In this document: in pieces, positions 25,587-33,260 of the stretch
Numbering within the stretch: the first letter of the stretch is position 1
Layout: each line of letters starts with the position of its first letter
From: DTU015 sp964641455
Lineage (GTDB): Bacteria; Bacillota; Sulfobacillia; Fermentithermobacillales; Fermentithermobacillaceae
NCBI GenBank assembly: GCA_964641455.1
Contig: CAZXLH010000002.1
Coordinates: forward strand, 1-64,000
Direction: 5' to 3'
DNA: 64,000 nucleotides
Translations under genes and position numbers: made by a program
The notes under the pieces: generated by a model
Told to the model about the DNA's origin: nothing
The model's database searches: none
What the model saw: only the letters and a program-made list of their open reading frames with translations

Positions 25587-26612
25587 ATGGATATACCGTT
25601 TGAAATAGACCGACAAAGCGGGCTCCCCATTCACCTCCAAATCAAACGTAATGTGAGTTACCTTATTGCGTCTAACTATTGGAAGAAAGGCGAGAAACTG
25701 CCTACAGAACGTAATTTGGCAGCCGGCCTTGGAGTTAGCCGTAATACAGTGAGTCTTGCCTATCGTCAACTGGAAAGCGAGGGGCTAATCACATCCAGGC
25801 AAGGACGAGGCACCTTCGTTGCAGAGGCTGATGATCTTCTCAGGATTGAGAATAAACGGGAAAGATGCATTAGGATTATCGATGGCGCTCTCGAAGATGC
25901 CTTATCTCTGGGCGTGAGTTTGGAAGAGTTTCTGTCTATGGCCAGAAAACGTGTTGAAGAGAGACGGCAATTACTTACGAAAGTCAATATTGCCTTTCTT
26001 GAGTGCAACAAAGAGCAACTTGATTACTTTGCCCGGGAGATTGAATTGGGAATAGGGGTAAAAGTTATGCCGGTGCTCATTGACGGTATAGAGTCCAACG
26101 AAGAAGCATCTCGCATTGTAAACGAGGCAGATCTCATCGTAACCACATTCTTTCACTTAGATGAGGTGCGTAGCAAGTTTCCGGGAAGACAAGGGGACAT
26201 ACTGGGGATAGCTCTTGATCCGGTCATTGAGTCTATAGTCAAAATAGCCAGGCTTCCGCACGGTGCAAAAGTGCTTCTGGTTTGTATTTCTGAAGCTTTT
26301 GCCGAAAGGGTCTTAAAGTCCATTAACCTTGCCGGAATAAAAGAGATTGAAGTGCAAGTGTATACCGGGCGGGATAATGAGGCCCTGGAGAAATTGCTCA
26401 AAGACAAACAGGCTGTAATTGCATCGCCTGGAAGGCTCAAAGAAGTTGGGTCATTGGCCAAAAAGGGAACCCAGCTTATAGAATTCATCTATAAGCCCGA
26501 TGCCGGGTCGGTAAATCTTCTAAGGTCCTCTGTGTTGGAACATAGAAAAAGCAATTCTAAGCAGGAGGCGATTAACGGTGGACCAAAAGCTGCCATGGGA
26601 GATAACCATTAA
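25587..26612 (+). CDS. GntR-type transcriptional regulator
   Basis: A 341-residue regulator. The N-terminal winged helix-turn-helix (about 8-78) has the GntR pattern GLPIHLQIKRNV, GEKLPTERNLAAGLGVSRNT, then YRQLESEGLITSRQGRGTFV. A helical linker (about 85-125) and an alpha/beta effector domain (about 130-310) follow. That domain is not an obvious FadR, HutC or aminotransferase type, though it has periplasmic-binding-like alternating strands (LIVTTFF, AKVLLVCIS, QAVIASP). The ATG has GGGGAGG about 6-7 bases upstream. The 3' end overlaps the ferredoxin subunit gene by 35 bases, so it is very probably the operon's own regulator, perhaps sensing a 2-oxoacid or CoA metabolite (inference). Confidence 0.82.
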   Translation: MDIPFEIDRQSGLPIHLQIKRNVSYLIASNYWKKGEKLPTERNLAAGLGVSRNTVSLAYRQLESEGLITSRQGRGTFVAEADDLLRIENKRERCIRIIDGALEDALSLGVSLEEFLSMARKRVEERRQLLTKVNIAFLECNKEQLDYFAREIELGIGVKVMPVLIDGIESNEEASRIVNEADLIVTTFFHLDEVRSKFPGRQGDILGIALDPVIESIVKIARLPHGAKVLLVCISEAFAERVLKSINLAGIKEIEVQVYTGRDNEALEKLLKDKQAVIASPGRLKEVGSLAKKGTQLIEFIYKPDAGSVNLLRSSVLEHRKSNSKQEAINGGPKAAMGDNH

Positions 26613-26784
26613 CTCCAAATGGTGCAAAAAATGCGGGTTGTGTGTAGAATTTTGCCCTCGTAATGTACTGGAAATGAAAGAGATTCCCAATGTAAAAGAC
26701 GCTGCCCGCTGTATCGGATGTCTTATGTGTGAGATGCATTGTCCTGACTTTGCAATCTCTGTAAAGAAGGGGGGAGGAGAATGA
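26578..26784 (+). CDS. korD: 2-oxoacid:ferredoxin oxidoreductase, 4Fe-4S (delta) subunit
   Basis: A 68-residue ferredoxin-like subunit with two 4Fe-4S binding motifs: CKKCGLCVEFCP and CIGCLMCEMHCP. It passes electrons from the TPP-containing core to ferredoxin. The GTG start at 26578 has AGGAGG about 9 bases upstream; the gene starts inside the 3' end of the GntR gene and its stop overlaps the ATG of the alpha subunit. The symbol is by analogy to the KorDABC set; the true substrate is not proven. Confidence 0.9.
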   Translation: MDQKLPWEITINSKWCKKCGLCVEFCPRNVLEMKEIPNVKDAARCIGCLMCEMHCPDFAISVKKGGGE

Positions 26785-27929
26785 TTAAGAAAGGAGCCAG
26801 GCTTCTTCAAGGGAACGAAGCTTGTGTAGAAGGAGCAATTGCTGCAGGTATGAAGTTTTTTGCAGGTTACCCGATAACTCCATCTACTGAGATTGCTGAA
26901 CTGTGTGCAGCCAAACTACCCCAAGCCGGTGGTAAATTTGTGCAGATGGAAGACGAGATAGCCAGTATGGCTGCAATTTGCGGTGCTTCATTAGCCGGAC
27001 TTAAGGCTATGACTGCAACCAGTGGGCCCGGTTTTTCGTTGAAACAGGAAAACTTAGGGTTTGCGGTTAAGGGTGAGATTCCCTGCGTGGTTGTTAACGT
27101 ACAGCGAGTGGGCCCTTCGACAGGAATGCCCACATCAGCTGCTCAGGGTGATGTTATGCAGGCTAGATGGGGAGCTCATGGCGATCATGAGATAGTGGCC
27201 CTTTCTCCGGCATCAGTGGAAGAGACGTTTACTCTTACTGTAGAAGCGTTTAACATTGCTGAAGAGTTCCGCACACCTGTTATTTTGCTTATGGACGAAA
27301 TGATAGGGCACTTGAGAGAGAAAGTGTTTTTGCCGGATAAAGAAGACTTGGTAATTAAAAACAGGGAAAAGCCCACTATGTCACCTGAGGAATATAAACC
27401 ATTTGCCATGGGCCAAGGCAAGGTACCAGGAGTTCCGCCCCTCGCTGCTTATGGCGAAGGGTATAAATTCCATGTTACCGGCCTGACCCACGGAGAAGAT
27501 GGTTTCCCTACGAATAATCCTGCTATTGCTGAAAAGCAACTGAAAAGGCTTTCTGAAAAGATAAGTTCTAATAAGAAAGCAGTTGCAAAGGTAGAGAAAT
27601 TCTATATGGATGATGCCGAAGCAGTGGTATTTGCTTACGGTGGAACTGCCAGGTCCGCCAGGAAGGCGGTTAAGGATGCCAGGGCGCAGGGCATAAAGGC
27701 CGGGCTCTTGAGGCCCATTACCATTTGGCCCTTTGCAGAAGATGCGCTTTTGGAAGTCAAGAAAAGTTCCCCCAAGGCAGTGATAGTGCCTGAAATGAAC
27801 CTGGGACAGTTAGTGTTGCCTGTCCGGAGGGTTATTGGCGATAGTGCACCGGTAATACCAATCAATAAGATTGCAGGCCAACTCATTGATCCTGAAGAGA
27901 TTCTTTCGGCAATAAAGGAGGCGATGTAA
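26781..27929 (+). CDS. korA: 2-oxoacid:ferredoxin oxidoreductase, alpha subunit
   Basis: A 382-residue subunit with the pyrimidine-binding TPP domain (about 8-185) and a transketolase-C-like domain II (about 250-360). Typical segments are LLQGNEACVEGAIAAG, FFAGYPITPSTEIAE, TATSGPGFSLKQENLG and VVNVQRVGPSTGMPT. The length and motifs fit KorA-like 2-oxoglutarate oxidoreductases (2-oxoglutarate + CoA + oxidised ferredoxin to succinyl-CoA + CO2), but branched-chain 2-oxoacid enzymes are close relatives. Context with methylmalonyl-CoA mutase favours a succinyl-CoA enzyme. It overlaps the ferredoxin subunit by 4 bases. Confidence 0.9.
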   Translation: MIKKGARLLQGNEACVEGAIAAGMKFFAGYPITPSTEIAELCAAKLPQAGGKFVQMEDEIASMAAICGASLAGLKAMTATSGPGFSLKQENLGFAVKGEIPCVVVNVQRVGPSTGMPTSAAQGDVMQARWGAHGDHEIVALSPASVEETFTLTVEAFNIAEEFRTPVILLMDEMIGHLREKVFLPDKEDLVIKNREKPTMSPEEYKPFAMGQGKVPGVPPLAAYGEGYKFHVTGLTHGEDGFPTNNPAIAEKQLKRLSEKISSNKKAVAKVEKFYMDDAEAVVFAYGGTARSARKAVKDARAQGIKAGLLRPITIWPFAEDALLEVKKSSPKAVIVPEMNLGQLVLPVRRVIGDSAPVIPINKIAGQLIDPEEILSAIKEAM

Positions 27930-27930
27930 G

Positions 27931-28755
27931 GTGGCACTTTCTTTGGAAAAACACCTCAGAATGAGCAAAATGCCTCATATTTGGTGCCCCGGATGCGGCC
28001 ATGGTATTGTAACCCAGGCCATTGTCAGGGCTATTGACGAATTGGAACTTGACACTGACAAAACCGTCATTGTTTCCGGAATTGGGTGTTCTGCCAGAGC
28101 TCCTGGTTATTTGCATTTTGATACGCTTCACACTACCCATGGACGGGCAATTGCTTTTGCGACAGGCATAAAGATAGCCAGGCCCGAACTCAAAGTGATT
28201 GTCATCACAGGAGACGGTGATGCTGCTGCAATCGGCGGCAACCATCTTATTCATGCAGCACGAAGAAATGTAGATTTGACGGTGATTTGCTTTAACAACA
28301 ATATTTACGGAATGACATCCGGACAATATTCACCTCTTACGCCGCAGGACAGCTATGCAACAACGGCTCCATACGGAATGTTGGAGAGGCCTTTCGATTT
28401 ATGCAATTTGGTCATAGGGGCCGGTGGCAGTTTTACGGCACGGAGCACTACTTACCATGCGCGGCAACTTACCAACATCATAAAAGAAGGAATCTCACAT
28501 AAGGGATTTGCTTTTATCGATGCTTTGTCGCAGTGCCCCACATATTTTGGCAGGCGAAATAATTTGAGGACCCCTTTAGAGATGATGAATTGGTTTAAAG
28601 AACGTTCAGTTCCCAAGAGCACCTGGGACAAACTAAGCCCGGAAGAACGGGAAGGCAAGTTCCCGATTGGAGTATTGACCAAAACCCAGTACCCTGAACT
28701 TACAGAGGTTTATGCGCAACTCACAGAAAAGTTACAGCAAAGAGGTGAAGACTAA
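27931..28755 (+). CDS. korB: 2-oxoacid:ferredoxin oxidoreductase, beta subunit (TPP)
   Basis: A 274-residue TPP-binding subunit. The Cys pair HIWCPGCGHG near residue 20 is a family landmark. The TPP/Mg2+ motif GDGDAAAIGGNHLIHAARRN runs into NNNIYGMTSGQ in the mid-protein. It forms the active site with the alpha subunit. GTG start just after the korA stop, preceded by AAGGAGG; its stop overlaps the gamma ATG (TAATG). Confidence 0.92.
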   Translation: MALSLEKHLRMSKMPHIWCPGCGHGIVTQAIVRAIDELELDTDKTVIVSGIGCSARAPGYLHFDTLHTTHGRAIAFATGIKIARPELKVIVITGDGDAAAIGGNHLIHAARRNVDLTVICFNNNIYGMTSGQYSPLTPQDSYATTAPYGMLERPFDLCNLVIGAGGSFTARSTTYHARQLTNIIKEGISHKGFAFIDALSQCPTYFGRRNNLRTPLEMMNWFKERSVPKSTWDKLSPEEREGKFPIGVLTKTQYPELTEVYAQLTEKLQQRGED

Positions 28756-29297
28756 TGCGATTGGAACTTCGCCTTGCAGGAGAAGGTGGACAAGGGCTTA
28801 TTACTGCAGGCATAATTTTGGCCGAGGCTTGTGCCGAATATACTGAACTCAACGCGGCACAAACTCAGTCATATGGCCCTGAATCCAGAGGCGGTGCATC
28901 ACGGGCAGACGTAATAATCTCAACCGATGAAATTGACTATCCCGAGGTAAAGACTCCGGACGTACTGGTGGTAATGGCTCAGGAAGCAGCAGATAAGTAT
29001 GTTTCACAGGTTAGGCCCGAAGGAACGGTGATTATCGATACAACTTATGTAAAACCACTTCCTGAATCAGAAGCAAAACAGTTCAAAGTGGTTGAATATC
29101 CAATAAGCGCCAAAGCCAAAGAACTTGGGCGTGAGATTGTAGCTAACATTGTTGCCTTGGGGCTTGTTGTTGAATTGACAGATATAGTGCCAAGAGAGGC
29201 AGTGATTGCTGCGGTTTTGGACCGGGTTCCCAAAGGCACTGAAGAACTTAACAAAAAGGCGTTTGCTGCCGGAGTGGACGCTGCAAAAGCGTTATAA
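28755..29297 (+). CDS. korC: 2-oxoacid:ferredoxin oxidoreductase, gamma subunit
   Basis: A 180-residue subunit matching the catalytic gamma domain of pyruvate/2-oxoacid oxidoreductases: LAGEGGQGLITAGIILAEAC at the N-terminus, then YGPESRGGASRADVIIS and DVLVVMAQEAADKYV. It completes a four-gene delta-alpha-beta-gamma set. A 45-base gap leads to the mutase gene, with GAGGGGG as the mutase SD. Confidence 0.92.
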   Translation: MRLELRLAGEGGQGLITAGIILAEACAEYTELNAAQTQSYGPESRGGASRADVIISTDEIDYPEVKTPDVLVVMAQEAADKYVSQVRPEGTVIIDTTYVKPLPESEAKQFKVVEYPISAKAKELGREIVANIVALGLVVELTDIVPREAVIAAVLDRVPKGTEELNKKAFAAGVDAAKAL

Positions 29298-29342
29298 GCC
29301 CCAGTATAATGTTTGAAGCCAGCAAGAGGGGGTTTGTGAAAT

Positions 29343-30998
29343 ATGATTAAGCAATCCAGAGAGAAGTGGGAACAAAATACTCTGGCTAATGTTCTAAAAA
29401 GATATCCTGAAAGGCAGGAGCAGTTTTCAACTGATTCAGGAATACCTGTAGAACGCATCTATACACCTGAAGATCTCCAAGGGTGGGACTATCTGAGTAA
29501 GTTGGGGTTTCCAGGGCAATATCCTTTTACCCGAGGGGTTCAACCCACAATGTACAGAGGGCGTTTGTGGACCATGCGGCAATACGCCGGTTTTGGTACA
29601 GCCAAGGAAACCAACGAAAGGTTCCGTTTTCTCCTGGATCAGGGCCAGACAGGCTTGAGCGTTGCTTTTGACCTGCCTACCCAAATTGGATACGATTCGA
29701 GCCACGATTTAGCCGAAGGTGAAGTTGGGCGGGTGGGAGTGACTGTTGACTCCTTAGAAGATATGGAAGTAGTGTTTGATAAGATTCCACTTGACAAAGT
29801 CTCAACATCTATGACCATAAACGCTCCTGCAGCTATTCTTTTGGCAATGTACCAGGCGGTCGGGGAGAAGCAAGGCGTTAGCCCAGATAAACTTAGCGGG
29901 ACTGTCCAAAACGACATTCTTAAAGAATATGTTGCCAGAGGCACTTATATCTTTCCGCCGGAACCCTCGATGCGTTTGGTAACTGACGTGTTTGAGTATT
30001 GTTCAAAGGCTGTTCCGTCATGGAACACTATTTCGATAAGTGGTTACCACATCAGGGAAGCCGGAAGTACCGCTGCTCAAGAAGTTGCATTTACCCTTGC
30101 AAACGGTATTGCATATGTTCAAGCAGCTATTGACAAGGGGTTAGACGTTGACGTTTTTGCAGGACGATTGTCTTTCTTCTTCAACAGCCATGTGAATTTC
30201 TTCGAGGAAATTGCCAAGTTCAGAGCTGCAAGAAGGCTTTGGGCAAGAATCATGAAAGAACGTTTCGGTGCCAAGAACCCGAAATCATACAGGCTTCGTT
30301 TCCATACTCAGACTGCAGGGTCTTCTCTTACCGCCCAGCAACCGGACAATAATATTGTGCGGACTGCCATGCAAGCTTTAGCCGCTGTTCTTGGAGGCAC
30401 TCAATCTTTGCACACCAACTCGAGAGACGAAGCTCTGGCTTTGCCTACTGAGGATTCTGTGAGAATTGCCCTTAGAACCCAGCAGGTGATTGCTTACGAG
30501 TCAGGTGTGGCAGATACCATTGATCCGCTGGCAGGGAGCTATTTTGTGGAGAAAATGACAGACCAGATGGAAGCTGAGGCTTTAGACTATATTAAGAAGA
30601 TTGACGACATGGGCGGTGCGGTAAGAGCCATTGAAAACGGCTTTATGCAGCGTGAAATTCAAGACAGTGCATACAGGTATCAAAAAGCAGTTGAATCTAA
30701 CGAGAAGATGGTTGTCGGTGTTAACTGCTTTGAAACAGAAGAAGAACAACCCCAGAACCTTCTCAGGGTGGATCCCGAAATTGGTGAAGCTCAGAAGAAA
30801 CGACTGCAGAACCTTAAAGCTCAGAGAGATCAAAGAGCAGTAGGCACTGCCCTTAAGAATATTGAGTCTGTTGCAAGAGGCGAGGGTAACCTGATTCCTC
30901 CGATCCTCGAAGCTGTTAAGGCATATGCAACCATAGGCGAGATATGTGATGTTTTGAGGGATGTTTTCGGTGTATACCGTCCCGGCCAAGAAGTATGA
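29343..30998 (+). CDS. methylmalonyl-CoA mutase, large (catalytic) subunit without B12 domain
   Basis: A 551-residue TIM-barrel subunit of an acyl-CoA mutase of the split type; the cobalamin-binding domain (DxHxxG motif) is absent from its C-terminus. Family segments include QYPFTRGVQPTMYRG, GLSVAFDLPTQIGYDS, GTVQNDILKEY, SISGYHIREAG and QSLHTNSRDEALALPT. Substrate-pocket residues match true methylmalonyl-CoA mutases: Tyr81 in TMRQYAGFGT (Phe in isobutyryl-CoA and Ile in 2-hydroxyisobutyryl-CoA mutases), Arg199 in YVARGTY, and His236 in SGYH. Reaction: succinyl-CoA to (R)-methylmalonyl-CoA, reversible. The partner subunit is not in this window. Confidence 0.93.
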   Translation: MIKQSREKWEQNTLANVLKRYPERQEQFSTDSGIPVERIYTPEDLQGWDYLSKLGFPGQYPFTRGVQPTMYRGRLWTMRQYAGFGTAKETNERFRFLLDQGQTGLSVAFDLPTQIGYDSSHDLAEGEVGRVGVTVDSLEDMEVVFDKIPLDKVSTSMTINAPAAILLAMYQAVGEKQGVSPDKLSGTVQNDILKEYVARGTYIFPPEPSMRLVTDVFEYCSKAVPSWNTISISGYHIREAGSTAAQEVAFTLANGIAYVQAAIDKGLDVDVFAGRLSFFFNSHVNFFEEIAKFRAARRLWARIMKERFGAKNPKSYRLRFHTQTAGSSLTAQQPDNNIVRTAMQALAAVLGGTQSLHTNSRDEALALPTEDSVRIALRTQQVIAYESGVADTIDPLAGSYFVEKMTDQMEAEALDYIKKIDDMGGAVRAIENGFMQREIQDSAYRYQKAVESNEKMVVGVNCFETEEEQPQNLLRVDPEIGEAQKKRLQNLKAQRDQRAVGTALKNIESVARGEGNLIPPILEAVKAYATIGEICDVLRDVFGVYRPGQEV

Positions 30999-31037
30999 TT
31001 TTTTTGGCGATAAATTCCATGGAAAGGGTGGATATCT

Positions 31038-31442
31038 ATGATAACTAAAATTAACCACCTTGGGATTGCGGTAAAAGATCTGGATAGTGCAGTAAACTTA
31101 TTGAAATCGGCTTTTAATCTGGAAGTAACCGGAATTGAGGAAGTCGCATCCCAGAAGGTCAAGGTAGCGTTTCTCCCCATCGGCGAGAGCAGGTTGGAAC
31201 TTCTTGAGCCCACTTCAGAAGACGGTGCTGTTGCCAAGTTCCTGGCAAAAAGGGGAGAAGGTTTTCACCATGTAGCCTTAGAGACAGACTGCATTGAAGA
31301 AGCTCTTAAACTTGCCGAAAGCCAGGGGTTAAGATTAATTGACAAAGAGCCTAGGCCTGGAGCACATGGTACAAAGGTAGCTTTTATACATCCTAAGAGT
31401 ACTTTGGGAGTACTCGTAGAACTTGTCGAGAAAGGTGACTAG
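31038..31442 (+). CDS. mce: methylmalonyl-CoA epimerase
   Basis: A 134-residue VOC-fold metalloenzyme interconverting (R)- and (S)-methylmalonyl-CoA. The paired half-domains start INHLGIAVKDLDSAV (about 5-19) and GEGFHHVALETDCIEEA (about 73-89). Metal ligands fit His7, the Glu in LELLEP, His78 and a late Glu in LVELVEK. It directly follows the mutase (39-base gap), which supports methylmalonyl-CoA rather than another VOC substrate. Confidence 0.93.
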   Translation: MITKINHLGIAVKDLDSAVNLLKSAFNLEVTGIEEVASQKVKVAFLPIGESRLELLEPTSEDGAVAKFLAKRGEGFHHVALETDCIEEALKLAESQGLRLIDKEPRPGAHGTKVAFIHPKSTLGVLVELVEKGD

Positions 31443-31447
31443 GCGTC

Positions 31448-32302
31448 GTGATAGATTGTCATTGTCATATACTGCCTGAAGAAATTACACAAGATGTTAC
31501 GAGGTATGGGAGCCTGGATCCACATTTCGGGCTCCTTACCCGAACCAAGAATGCAAGATTCAAAACAGGGAAGGACCTCCTGGTTGATATGGCAAAACAT
31601 TCCCTGGATCAGGCAGTGGTGTTTGGATTTGGTTTTAAGGACATAGGGATTTCGAGAGCAATTAATGATTATGTTGCATCTGTATGCAAGGAACATCCAG
31701 ATAAATTTGTTGGGCTTGCAGTGTTGGATCCTGAGAGAGAGGGTGCACTGAAAGAAGCTGAGCGTGCACTTGACATTGGGCTTAAAGGTTTCGGCGAGTT
31801 GTTTCCGGCCGGACATGGTTTTGACCTTTGTGGGCCTGCAATGAAGAATCTTGCCGGCCTTGCCGGTGACGCCGGGGTTCCTTTGCTTGTGCATGTCAAT
31901 GAGCAAATAGGGCATATGTACCCCGGGAAAGGCAGTACCGGCCCCAAAGAAGCATATTGGTTTGCCAGAGAGAACCCTGACGTTACCATAGTTTTTGCTC
32001 ACCTTGGCGGCGGATTACCCTTCTTTTATTACATGCCTGAGATAAAACGGCTCCGCAATGTCTACTACGATACGGCAGCTCAACCCTTTTTGTATTCATC
32101 TGAGGTTTATCAGGGCCTTAAATTATCCGGAGCCCTGGAGCAAATCGTGTTGGGAAGTGATTATCCTTTGCTTAAGTGGACAAGATATTCAAAGGAGCTG
32201 TCACATTCAGGGTTAATTGACGATGATATAGATAGGGTAATATCCAAGAATCCGGAAAAGGTTTTCGGAAAGTTTTTCTTGCGCCGTAAGGAAGGAGATT
32301 AA
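31448..32302 (+). CDS. amidohydrolase-family protein (Amidohydro_2 type)
   Basis: A 284-residue TIM-barrel metal hydrolase: MIDCHCHILPEE at the N-terminus (HxH), PLLVHVNE, VFAHLGGGLPF, and the late LGSDYPLLKW (Asp). It resembles the Amidohydro_2 family, which contains both hydrolases and non-oxidative decarboxylases (ACMSD-like). Its place right behind the epimerase suggests a role in the same acyl-CoA or amino-acid pathway, but no specific substrate can be read from the sequence. GTG start, no strong SD, 5 bases after mce. Confidence 0.75.
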   Translation: MIDCHCHILPEEITQDVTRYGSLDPHFGLLTRTKNARFKTGKDLLVDMAKHSLDQAVVFGFGFKDIGISRAINDYVASVCKEHPDKFVGLAVLDPEREGALKEAERALDIGLKGFGELFPAGHGFDLCGPAMKNLAGLAGDAGVPLLVHVNEQIGHMYPGKGSTGPKEAYWFARENPDVTIVFAHLGGGLPFFYYMPEIKRLRNVYYDTAAQPFLYSSEVYQGLKLSGALEQIVLGSDYPLLKWTRYSKELSHSGLIDDDIDRVISKNPEKVFGKFFLRRKEGD

Positions 32303-32392
32303 TTGAGCAAGAAGAATACACTATAGTAGCGGAGCATTTGCTCTTGGAGGTACAGGGTTCGTGAAAATCCACGATTAAGGGGGCTTAAAATA

Positions 32393-32599
32393 GTGGAAAG
32401 GCCACCCAGGATGGTAGAGTACATCTGTCTCATTTGTGGGGCCCAGGGGTTAGTGCAAATTGAACGTGTCGAATCTGAAGAACAAAGTGCAAGAGGCGGT
32501 TTTCTCTTAAGGTGTCCAAAGTGCTATGCAAATGCAGTTTGCCTTGAGAGAGAGGCCGCCTCAAATATTTTGGCCCATGTACATGCAAAAACGCCTTAG
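32393..32599 (+). CDS. small zinc-ribbon-like protein
   Basis: A 68-residue protein with two Cys pairs, CLICG (about 12-16) and CPKC (about 42-45), spaced like a zinc ribbon, joined by a charged loop. I do not recognise a named family. GTG start with AAGGGGG about 13 bases upstream; an internal ATG at 32411 is an alternative. It lies between the metabolic operon and a terminator, so it may be the last gene of that operon. Confidence 0.6.
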   Translation: MERPPRMVEYICLICGAQGLVQIERVESEEQSARGGFLLRCPKCYANAVCLEREAASNILAHVHAKTP

Positions 32600-32630
32600 A
32601 TTAACACAGTAAACCGTATGCTTAGTTATG

Positions 32631-32653
32631 CCGCCACTTAGGTGGCGGTTTTT
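32631..32653 (+). terminator. Rho-independent terminator upstream of the dcw cluster
   Basis: CCGCCAC (32631-32637), a TTAG loop, GTGGCGG (32642-32648), then TTTTT. It separates the 2-oxoacid/mutase operon from mraZ. Confidence 0.88.
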
Positions 32654-32790
32654 ATGTACGTGGTTTCAAGCCATAGATCCCATACTTTTGCCTATTTGCT
32701 GATTAGAGATGAGATATTCAAGAGACTTTTTCGAAAATCCCTCACAAAACAGAAGGAGATTTCGATATATATGGCGAATAGAGGTTTCAA

Positions 32791-32815
32791 GTGGGGAAAA
32801 GTGGGGAGAAGTGGC
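32791..32815 (+). promoter_or_regulatory. MraZ operator: three GTGGSS direct repeats with 10-base period
   Basis: GTGGGGAAAA (32791-32800), GTGGGGAGAA (32801-32810) and GTGGCC (32811-32816) stand in exact 10-base register directly upstream of the mraZ ATG at 32820. Known MraZ binding sites in other bacteria are TGGGN direct repeats separated by 5 bases, i.e. the same period. They overlap the mraZ SD (GGGGAG), so MraZ binding here could block transcription just below the promoter; autoregulation is inferred. Confidence 0.75.
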
Positions 32816-32819
32816 CCGG

Positions 32820-33260
32820 ATGAATGGGATAAATGGCTTCGTTGGAGAATATCTTCATACTTTGGACTCGAAAGGCCGAGTTGCTCTGCCTATCAAGTTC
32901 AGAGAGAACCTAGGGCCAAAGTTTATTGTTGCCCGGGGTTTGGACAAGTGTCTCTTCGTTTATCCAAGTGAAGAGTGGGCTCAGGTGATGGAGAAATTGA
33001 AAACCATTCCTATCAGCCGTAAAGACGCAAGACACTTTACCAGATATTTCCTTTCAGGAGCTACTGAAGCAGAACCCGACAAGCAGGGCAGAGTAATTCT
33101 ACCTCAAAACCTACGCGAATATGCCGGCCTAAACAAAGAGGTTTTTATTTTAGGCGTCGGCAGCAGAATTGAGATTTGGGATAAAGATTCTTGGGAAAAG
33201 ACAAAGATAGATCTTGAACAAGAATTCTCTATTTTAGCGGAAAGTGTAGCGGGGATATGA
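32820..33260 (+). CDS. mraZ: transcriptional regulator MraZ
   Basis: First gene of the division and cell-wall cluster. It has 146 residues with two tandem SpoVT/AbrB-like MraZ half-domains: GEYLHTLDSKGRVALPIKFR (about 9-28) and ATEAEPDKQGRVILPQNLR (about 82-100). It forms ring oligomers binding repeat operators upstream of its own gene. ATG 32820 is chosen because family N-termini begin just before FxGEY and an SD GGGGAG is about 11 bases upstream; longer in-frame extensions to 32709 are not conserved. The stop overlaps the rsmH ATG. Confidence 0.94.
   Translation: MNGINGFVGEYLHTLDSKGRVALPIKFRENLGPKFIVARGLDKCLFVYPSEEWAQVMEKLKTIPISRKDARHFTRYFLSGATEAEPDKQGRVILPQNLREYAGLNKEVFILGVGSRIEIWDKDSWEKTKIDLEQEFSILAESVAGI

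Noticed and set aside
30582..31058. 158-codon minus-strand frame opposite the mutase end
   Set aside because: Antisense to conserved coding sequence; no family resemblance.
31439..32002. 187-codon minus-strand frame opposite the amidohydrolase
   Set aside because: Fully antisense to a protein with recognised metal-binding motifs; no SD and Cys/His/Lys-rich composition typical of a shadow frame.
32642..32770. mraZ extended upstream to 32709
   Set aside because: The N-terminal extension is not conserved in the family and would read through the operator repeats; ATG 32820 has its own SD.
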